A stretch of DNA of 45,918 nt, taken from assembly GCA_018269055.1 (NCBI GenBank), contig JAFDVI010000002.1, forward strand, positions 24,836-70,753, read 5' to 3'. Position 1 is the stretch's first letter. Each line of letters opens with the position of its first letter. Positions 39,976-45,918 of this stretch are shown piece after piece. Source of the DNA: Acidobacteriota bacterium (GTDB taxonomy: Bacteria; Acidobacteriota; Blastocatellia; RBC074). The notes under the pieces were generated by a model. That model saw nothing but the letters and a program-made list of their open reading frames with translations. It was not told the DNA's origin and did no database searches. The position numbers and the translations under genes are program-made.

Positions 39976-41385
39976 ATGCCCTTCCGAATCCTTCTTTGTC
40001 TGGTGTTTTGCGCGCCTGTCGCTTTTGCGCAACGACCGTATACGGTTGTCAGGCCGCGCGAGCGGTCCGCCTCGGAAAATGTCACCGTCCGCACGAAACC
40101 TACATTGCCGACCAAAGGAGTTTTGGCCGTTGTCCTGAATCCGGTCGTCAGCGGGCAAGTCCTGATCAAAGATTCCACCGGAAAACTCATCAGCACGCTG
40201 GAAACCGATAAGGACGGTCAGGCCGAAATTCAATTGGCGCGCAACAAAATCTATTTGGTGGAAGCGAATTCTCCCGGCTATATCGGCGCCAAGGGGAAGT
40301 CAAAGCCCTTGCTAGCCAATGAGGTGATTCGTTTGAATTTGACGCCTCAGTTTGCCCAATTAGGCTTGCTCGGACTGCCGGCGAATGCACAGGTGCTAAT
40401 TGACGGGGAATTAAAAGCGACGGCGGATCAAACGGGATTGACCCAAGTCAACGAATTGACGCCCGGAGATCATTCGTTGCTGGTTCGTCACCCGGAGTAC
40501 AACGATTACACTTATAATTTGAAGAGCTTGGAGGCGGGGACGACGCCTTACTGGCAAATTGTGATGACACGCGTTGCCAAGTTGACGATTGAGGGGCCAG
40601 CCGGAGCAACGGTCATGATTGACGGCGTCGTGCAGGGAAAAATTCAGGAAGATGGCAAAGTCAGTTTTGATTACGAAGTGAAAGATGCCATTGAAAAAAC
40701 GATCAGCGTTGAACAGCTTGGGTATCAAACCTGGTCAAAACCGGAGCTGCTCACGCCGGGAACGCGAACAATTCAGGTCAAACTTGATCCGATTGTGACT
40801 TCGACCGGGGTGTCAGACTTATTCACGGACTCGCTGTCGCTTTGGAATGCGCCTTCGACCTGGGAGTTGGTGACTGTTGGCAAGGACAAACGGCTGCGGG
40901 TGAAAGGCGCTGAGCTTGGTATCCTTAAGAACACGGTCTACCGGGATATTCAAAAAGAGAGCAATTTTTTGATCTGGCTGGATGACGGCAAGGGGGCGAG
41001 CTGGGCGCTGAAAACGGACAAAGAGGGTCGCAACTATTATCTGTTTCATCTGGCCGGACCGAATTCTACGACGCATACGCCGCGGAAGTTTTATACCTAT
41101 GTTGTCAGAGACGGAGCCGCGCCGGTTGAAGTCAGCACGCCGTTTCCAGTTCTGATGGAACTTGACCAAAAAACTTCCTACATCATCAATTTTGAAATCA
41201 GCGGCAATCAAATTCTGCACTGGATTACTTCCAACGAGACAGGACAACAGGTGGAATTGGGCGCTTGGACAGATACCTCTCTGACCAAAGACAAATTCCT
41301 GTATGGCACGTTCGGGTTTCGCTCACTGGATGGCGAAGTTTTTTCCGTTGACGAATTCACCATAGCACCTAAAAAACAACAGTAG
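39976..41385 (+). CDS. Exported PEGA-domain protein
   Basis: A 469-residue secreted protein. The start at 39976 (MPFRILLCLV) is preferred because it begins a clean signal peptide ending VAFAQ (about 18 residues); an ATG at 39916 would place 20 extra polar residues ahead. Two PEGA-like beta domains are seen: GLPANAQVLIDGELKAT with ELTPGDHSLLVRHPEY, and IEGPAGATVMIDGVVQGK. A prior segment (about 50-115) is carboxypeptidase-regulatory-like. The C-terminal 200 residues are of unknown fold, with DSLSLWNAPSTWELVTV. PEGA domains are common beside Ser/Thr kinases and bind S-layer or envelope components. Confidence 0.75.
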   Translation: MPFRILLCLVFCAPVAFAQRPYTVVRPRERSASENVTVRTKPTLPTKGVLAVVLNPVVSGQVLIKDSTGKLISTLETDKDGQAEIQLARNKIYLVEANSPGYIGAKGKSKPLLANEVIRLNLTPQFAQLGLLGLPANAQVLIDGELKATADQTGLTQVNELTPGDHSLLVRHPEYNDYTYNLKSLEAGTTPYWQIVMTRVAKLTIEGPAGATVMIDGVVQGKIQEDGKVSFDYEVKDAIEKTISVEQLGYQTWSKPELLTPGTRTIQVKLDPIVTSTGVSDLFTDSLSLWNAPSTWELVTVGKDKRLRVKGAELGILKNTVYRDIQKESNFLIWLDDGKGASWALKTDKEGRNYYLFHLAGPNSTTHTPRKFYTYVVRDGAAPVEVSTPFPVLMELDQKTSYIINFEISGNQILHWITSNETGQQVELGAWTDTSLTKDKFLYGTFGFRSLDGEVFSVDEFTIAPKKQQ

Positions 41386-41407
41386 CGTATTGTTCAAGCG
41401 TTCGATT

Positions 41408-42829
41408 ATGGCCAAGAAAACCAAAAACAAATACATTCGGACAGATTCCGTTCAATCAGGACATTCGGCGAATTCTTCCTTGCAGCGGCAAACTCCGAAC
41501 TGGTTTGAAAAACATTTGTCGCGGCGACAGGTAGGCAAAGGTCTGGCTTGGACGGCGGCACTCAGCATGGCGGGACTGGGGCTGTACCAGCTTTCGGGCG
41601 ATGATGAACCGGAAATTGCCGAAGATTCGCTGGAACTGCAAAAGAAAGAAGGTTGGAACGTTGGGTCGGTTGGCACGGCATTGACCTATCCGGCTGGACT
41701 AACGCCGACCGACAGCGTAGGCAAAAACTGGAACGCGTACGATCCAAATTATCTGGTTTCCATCTATCAGCCACGCGATGCCAAATGGCAGCCATTTTTT
41801 GTTCCCACTTTGCTGCAATCGCTTTCTCAAAGCTCGCTGAACAGCGAGGTCAAAATGCTTCGCACAGGCGAGATGGTGGAAGCCTATCAACGAGCGGAAG
41901 GGTTGCGCTCATTGATTGCGTCGGGGAAAAACACCAATCAAACGTTGATCATTTCCGACTTGCCCGGCCCGGCTTCGGTTGCCGTGGGGGCGGCCCTGGC
42001 TGATGTGGTGACGTTGGTTCCATTGTTTGATAACTGGCCGCATCCGCTGGGAGTTGTCCATTCGCACGAAACCATGGGCGCGTTGGCTTATTACGCCAAT
42101 GAAATTGATGAAAAGCGAAAAGCGCTCCCCGAAAATGCTCCGGCGATGCTGCTGCTGGATCGCAACCGGCTGGCTTCGTACGCGGATCAGGACAATCAGT
42201 TCGACAATCGGTATCTGGCTAAGCTGCCGCCTGCTGAAGAGTTGAAACAGCGCGGCATTTTGCAAGTCATCTATCTGACCAAAGATCAGTCACAGAATCA
42301 GGAACTGGACGACATCAACGAAGATTTTGTGGAATGGCAGAAAAATGGAATCAACGTGCGGATGCTGCAATTGTCGGAGTTCAAACCGTACGATGAGCCG
42401 CTGACAGCGAACAACACAACCTCGGCAACTCCGACGACCACCACAGTCAGGCATTATTATTACGGGGGCTATCCGTACTCACACTGGTGGTTTTACGATC
42501 ATTACTACTGGAGCCGTCCAACCACAATCATTTACGGCAATGGATACAGCTATGGTGGCGGTTATGGCAGTAGCTATCGCGTTCCGCCTCCGCCCGTGAA
42601 TACGCGTCCAAACTTCGAACCGCCCAGTTATCGCCCCGTTTCGCGTCCCACCATCTTCAGTTCTGCGCGCGTTGGAACTTCGCCGGGCGCAACCGGCGTT
42701 GGCCGGTCCAAACCCAGCGGTTTTGGCCGAACCAGCGTACGCCGAGGCGGAGATGGCCGCGTGACAGGCGTGCGTTCAGGACGTTCCGGTTCTTATGGCA
42801 GAAGCGGTGGCGGATGGTTTAGCGGCTAA
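41408..42829 (+). CDS. Tat-signal protein with conserved unknown domain and Tyr/Gly-rich tail
   Basis: A 473-residue protein of unknown function. The N-terminal SRRQVGKGLAWTAALSMAG (from residue 38) is a twin-arginine signal set after a 37-residue polar stretch. Residues about 60-345 form a conserved-looking domain with TLIISDLPGPASVAVGAALAD, a WPHPLGVVHSHETMGALAYY block and AMLLLDRNRLASYAD. After TTTTV the last 120 residues are low-complexity, rich in Tyr, Trp, Gly, Ser, Pro and Arg (YYYGGYPYSHWWFYDHYYW). The gene follows the PEGA gene by 22 bases. The start is ATG 41408; an earlier TTG at 41390 is possible. I do not recognise the domain. Confidence 0.72.
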   Translation: MAKKTKNKYIRTDSVQSGHSANSSLQRQTPNWFEKHLSRRQVGKGLAWTAALSMAGLGLYQLSGDDEPEIAEDSLELQKKEGWNVGSVGTALTYPAGLTPTDSVGKNWNAYDPNYLVSIYQPRDAKWQPFFVPTLLQSLSQSSLNSEVKMLRTGEMVEAYQRAEGLRSLIASGKNTNQTLIISDLPGPASVAVGAALADVVTLVPLFDNWPHPLGVVHSHETMGALAYYANEIDEKRKALPENAPAMLLLDRNRLASYADQDNQFDNRYLAKLPPAEELKQRGILQVIYLTKDQSQNQELDDINEDFVEWQKNGINVRMLQLSEFKPYDEPLTANNTTSATPTTTTVRHYYYGGYPYSHWWFYDHYYWSRPTTIIYGNGYSYGGGYGSSYRVPPPPVNTRPNFEPPSYRPVSRPTIFSSARVGTSPGATGVGRSKPSGFGRTSVRRGGDGRVTGVRSGRSGSYGRSGGGWFSG

Positions 42830-42839
42830 GATTCATCAG

Positions 42840-42960
42840 AAAATAACTTCAATGCGAAGACGCGAAGGAGCAACGCCATAAAGAGTTTTTGGGGTTGATG
42901 ATCGCCAAATGGTTCTTTGCGTTCTTGCCCTTTGGCGTTTTTGCGTTTGATTAGGTAGAT
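42840..42960. repeat. Degenerate TTTGCG-type palindromic element, possible terminator
   Basis: Between two plus-strand genes lies a run with AATGCGAAGACGCGAAGGAGC at the left and TTCTTTGCGTTCTTGCCCTTTGGCGTTTTTGCG at the right. The 7-bp arms CGCCAAA (42903-42909) and TTTGGCG (42931-42937) are followed by TTTTT (42938-42942), which would allow a weak terminator. The repeated TTTGCG/CGCAAA phrase resembles dispersed intergenic repeats. Confidence 0.5.
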
Positions 42961-42974
42961 CGAGGAAAACATTG

Positions 42975-43793
42975 ATGAGCATTTTGCTTTTCTTGCTGAT
43001 TGGCGCGGGAACGTTTTGGCTGGTGATGCTGGTTCTGGCCGCGTTGTTCGCGGGTGGCATTTATTTGGTCAAAAGCGACAAAAGCCAGGGACGAATTGAC
43101 GGCAGCCGCCGAGCCTTTCTGGGTGGTCGGGGGCAACAATACGACCACGCGTTGTTTTTCGGCATTCAATTGGTGATTCAAGTCTTTGGCGGAGACGAAT
43201 TGCGCGCACGGCTTGCGCGGTTGATCGAAGCCGAAGACGAAACTGATTCCGCCGATGAAAAACGCCGTTTTATGAAATCCGTCGCTTCGCTGCTGATCGA
43301 AAATCAGTACGCCTGGGAATATGGGTACTGGGAATTTCAAAGCGACGCCGACACAGCCATCGGCAATTTCAATCAGTGGCGAAACGAAATCGAAGCTTCG
43401 ATGGCGACCGAAGGCGATGAACTCGGCAGCGAGGTTGACCGGCTTCACCGGTTTTCGGATCAAAAGGAATTTTTGATTGTGACGCTGATGCTGTTGGTGG
43501 ACAACCGCGAAACCCCCGTCGAAGACGACATCGGCGATTACCAATTCCGCCCGACTTACACGCAACTGGTTCAGCCATTCCGCTCTACCATTGAAAACCT
43601 CGACGAAAGCCAATACTGGCGACCGGCAACCTTCAAACAATTGCTGCAAACGTTGCAATCGCTCGACCCGCGAACGATTGAACGCGACGGCATTTATGTG
43701 TATCCGGGCACGGCGCAGGACGGATTGTCTTCGATGGATTTGATCGGCGACGAAGGCTGGAAATATCTGACCGACCATTCGCTGCGGTACTAA
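42975..43793 (+). CDS. Membrane-anchored protein of unknown function
   Basis: A 272-residue protein with one or two N-terminal transmembrane segments (residues 2-31, SILLFLLIGAGTFWLVMLV...) and a hydrophilic, acidic domain. The remaining part is alpha-helical (RARLARLIEAEDETDSADEKRRF, YWRPATFKQLLQTLQSLDP). GAGG lies nine bases ahead of the ATG. It has no recognisable family and is the last gene of the kinase/FHA/PEGA cluster, 145 bases after the Tat protein. It might act with the Tat protein, but this is inferred only from position. Confidence 0.7.
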   Translation: MSILLFLLIGAGTFWLVMLVLAALFAGGIYLVKSDKSQGRIDGSRRAFLGGRGQQYDHALFFGIQLVIQVFGGDELRARLARLIEAEDETDSADEKRRFMKSVASLLIENQYAWEYGYWEFQSDADTAIGNFNQWRNEIEASMATEGDELGSEVDRLHRFSDQKEFLIVTLMLLVDNRETPVEDDIGDYQFRPTYTQLVQPFRSTIENLDESQYWRPATFKQLLQTLQSLDPRTIERDGIYVYPGTAQDGLSSMDLIGDEGWKYLTDHSLRY

Positions 43794-44409
43794 CCCATCA
43801 AATTCGCGATGTTGGTGGCCTTGGCCAAATCCCTGTAAATGAAGTCGCGCGGATGCGAACGGTCTGCCTTACAACAAGGCAGATTTTCGCGCAACGCAGA
43901 ACGCCGATCACCAGCTTCCGCGTTTGCGTCGAGCACGTTTGGGCACGAATTGGAGCAGACTTGCACAATGAAACTCAGCGAGTTGGGCGCTGGCTTCTAT
44001 CGTCTGATCGTTTGACGGATTCCGCTTCGTTCGGACGATTTGCCGCAAAGGCATACCAAAACAGTAAGGCGAACGGAGCGAGCAAAAACGGCAGGTAGAG
44101 CAATCCCACTAACAGATCTTCTAGCAAAGTCATAACTTTTCTCACTATGGGCCAACAGTTTAAGCCGTCGCTGGTCGTCAAAGGAGGTAGCACCCGACCG
44201 GCGCGGCCTTTATTTTTCCGCCAAAGTTTTAGCAAGACGAATGCCATTTTCGACAGCTTGCAACTAAGGGGGTTAAACAACTTTGCGGTTTGAATCCAGA
44301 AAAAGAACAGAAATCGTCTTCTTTTGAAGACAATGTTGGTATACGGGGGCAATCAAAAGTTGACAGGGTGAAAGGGGCAATTCCGAAGATTGCCCTTTCA
44401 AATTTGAAG
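43794..44409. other. Intergenic region with one possible small gene
   Basis: About 620 bases between a plus-strand and a minus-strand gene. It includes a candidate small membrane-protein gene on the minus strand (43975-44133). On the minus strand just right of 43790 a second frame of about 58 codons ends with DFIYRDLAKATNIANLMG; I cannot assign it to a family. The rest has no motif. Confidence 0.4.
43975..44133 (-). CDS. Possible small membrane protein
   Basis: A 52-residue frame starting ATG at 44133 with TGAGAAAAG nearby and ending at 43975. The first half is strongly hydrophobic (LLVGLLYLPFLLAPFALLFWY, one TM), and the second half is polar and charged (ANRPNEAESVKRSDDRSQRP). That layout is common in small membrane proteins, but without homologues the gene is only a candidate. 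Confidence 0.35.
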   Translation of the reverse strand: MTLLEDLLVGLLYLPFLLAPFALLFWYAFAANRPNEAESVKRSDDRSQRPTR

Positions 44410-45636
44410 CTACGACGCGTTTGCCACCATTCCATCAGCGCCAAGCACAATACGTTTTTGCGCCCGGAGCGCCAGATTTCCCAGATGCGGGCCGGTGACG
44501 GCTTTGTGGCCGACTTCGACCGGCGCGTTCGGTTCCTGCCGCGACTTGACGCAATCCAGGAAGTTTTTGACGTGCGGTTCGGTTGGAATTCCGCCTTTAT
44601 ATTCGTGAATCGGTTTCGGCGGAATGTTCGGGCGCTGCCACGGTTCCGGGTAAACGCGATATCCGTCGTCATCCAGCACCATCGTCGCCTTCTTGCCTTG
44701 CAGATGAATTTTCCAGGCGTCTTCGTACGAGTTGCCGTAACACAGCGTCCAGGTGGCGATGAAGCTCGGATATTCGTACACGGCGCAGAACGTATCCGGC
44801 ACATCCGCGCCTTTGTGAACGTAAATGGCTCCCTGACAAACGGCGGAATTCGGCGGATTGCCGTTGTTGCAGAACCACTGAATCACGTCCATCAAATGCG
44901 TTCCCTGATCGGTCAAATGGCCGCCATTGTAATCGGAAAAGTTACGCCAGTGGAAAAAGCGCCGTTCATCCAGCGGGTAACGCTTTTTGGCCGGGCCTTG
45001 AAAGCGTTCCCAGTCAAGTTTGCCCGCCAATTCCAGCTTTTGCGGCATGGGTTTGCGGTTCCAAAACCATTGCGCGCGCGCCATCACGACTTCGCCGAGC
45101 ACGCCGTCATCCACCAGCTTTTTCGCGTTCCGCACGGCTTCGGAACTGCGTCGCTGCATGCCGACCTGAACGATTTGTTTGGTTGCGCGAACAGCTTTGA
45201 CCATCTTTGCGCCCAGTTCAATGGAATAAGCAAAGGGCTTTTCGGTGTACGCGTCTTTGCCTGCGGCGACGGCGTCTACCAGCACATTGTGATGCCAGTG
45301 GTCTGGCGTCGCATTTAGGATAGCGACAACATCTTTATCATCCAGCAATTGGCGATAATCTATCGTCGTTTTTGCGCCAGTGCGGGAAAGCTTCAACCCT
45401 GCGTTGACGTTGGGTTCATACACGTCACAAACATGAATGAATTCAACTTGTTCCGGGAATTTGTTGAACGATCCCATAACGCTGCGTCCGCGTCCGCCGG
45501 AGCCAATGATGCCCATTTGGATTCGGTCGTTTGCGCCCAGCACGCGTGAATAGGAATGCGCTGTAAATACGCCTGCTCCGGCGACCGTCGCGCCTGCATT
45601 CGCGATGAACCGGCGGCGATTGAGGTTCTCTGCCAT
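44410..45636 (-). CDS. Gfo/Idh/MocA family oxidoreductase with Tat signal
   Basis: A 408-residue NAD(P)-dependent oxidoreductase. A twin-arginine signal opens the protein ([17 protein letters not shown]), so it is exported folded, probably with its cofactor. The Rossmann motif is [11 protein letters not shown] (about 42-52). The characteristic EKP motif is in YTEKPFAYS, and the C-terminal domain carries NYGG-like [18 protein letters not shown]. The SD GGAGG gives the start at 45636; the frame is open upstream to 45840. Acidobacteria and planctomycetes encode many Tat-exported members that oxidise sugars or inositols. The substrate is unknown. Confidence 0.9.
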   Translation of the reverse strand: MAENLNRRRFIANAGATVAGAGVFTAHSYSRVLGANDRIQMGIIGSGGRGRSVMGSFNKFPEQVEFIHVCDVYEPNVNAGLKLSRTGAKTTIDYRQLLDDKDVVAILNATPDHWHHNVLVDAVAAGKDAYTEKPFAYSIELGAKMVKAVRATKQIVQVGMQRRSSEAVRNAKKLVDDGVLGEVVMARAQWFWNRKPMPQKLELAGKLDWERFQGPAKKRYPLDERRFFHWRNFSDYNGGHLTDQGTHLMDVIQWFCNNGNPPNSAVCQGAIYVHKGADVPDTFCAVYEYPSFIATWTLCYGNSYEDAWKIHLQGKKATMVLDDDGYRVYPEPWQRPNIPPKPIHEYKGGIPTEPHVKNFLDCVKSRQEPNAPVEVGHKAVTGPHLGNLALRAQKRIVLGADGMVANAS

Positions 45637-45918
45637 AGTTCCTCCAGATTGTGTGTTGAAAAGAGAGGGAAGAAAACTTGCGCGGCCCGCAAATACTGCT
45701 CGCGCAACGGTGATACTACTGCGGCTGAGCAATGGCGACAAGCCCTGCTGCCGGGAGAACTTGCCACCGTTCAAGTTAATTTTTTTTCTACCGCTGAAAA
45801 AGTAACTCAAAACCTTGAGTGAAAAGCAGATGAGCCGCATTATTCGTCGTCAAATGAAGAAAGTGCGTGGTAATAAAGGGTGTAGGGCTGTTGATCTCTA
45901 TACGACGCAACGAATTTG
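45637..45918. other. Window edge upstream of the oxidoreductase
   Basis: About 280 bases with no supported gene. It should contain the oxidoreductase promoter on the minus strand. I see no motif I can defend. Confidence 0.4.

Noticed and set aside
44290..45318. Long plus-strand open frame opposite the oxidoreductase
   Set aside because: It is the antisense of a well-supported Gfo/Idh/MocA gene with SD, Tat signal and Rossmann motif.

Overview
The window looks like a chromosomal segment of a Gram-negative heterotroph, most likely an Acidobacteriota member of the Blastocatellia type. This is an inference, not a placement: there is no rRNA or tRNA in the window. It rests on mid-range GC, a GspE/GspF/secretin/pseudopilin cluster whose secretin ends in a cohesin-like domain, eukaryote-like Ser/Thr kinase signalling with FHA and PEGA proteins, several Tat-dependent exported proteins, and scattered short palindromic repeats. 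I see no prophage, intact transposase or CRISPR array.

Layout. 1-480: palindromic repeats and a long hairpin. 482-2812 (+): universal stress protein, a very small Cys-rich metallothionein-like gene, then a nitrilase-family amidohydrolase overlapping a GNAT acetyltransferase. 2826-7884 (-): SLC13/DASS-type permease with RCK_C domains, MscS channel, and a translationally coupled glycosyl-3-phosphoglycerate synthase/phosphatase pair for a glycosylglycerate compatible solute. 7955-15158 (-): small exported protein, L,D-transpeptidase, CPA2 antiporter, and an NtrC/NtrB-type two-component pair with overlapping ends. 15714-18250 (+): ClC channel with CBS domains, coupled to a methyltransferase.

18251-22186 carries gene debris around an aspartase/fumarase-family lyase: two truncated genes joined 5' end to 5' end (hydrolase C-terminus and CHRD C-terminus), and a hybrid HAMP-repeat histidine kinase reduced by internal deletions and frameshifts. 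22165-25006 (-): NYN RNase joined to a cold-shock-like domain, MtnA, and an RskA-like anti-sigma factor.

25143-34806 (-) is one large type IV pilus/type II secretion-like locus: GspF, GspE, secretin-cohesin, three paralogous pseudopilins, PilM-like protein and a lipoprotein cytochrome c, closed by a good intrinsic terminator. Two of the three pseudopilin genes have leaders encoded by four-copy heptanucleotide repeats of different sequence, which could act as slippage switches.

35306-43793: an exported protein of unknown function (-), then a + strand run made of a double-FHA protein, a Ser/Thr kinase fused to a sulfatase-modifying (FGE-like) domain, a PEGA-domain exported protein, a Tat-signal protein with a Tyr/Gly-rich tail, and a membrane-anchored unknown. 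This set reads like an undescribed signalling/envelope module. The window closes with a Tat-exported Gfo/Idh/MocA oxidoreductase.
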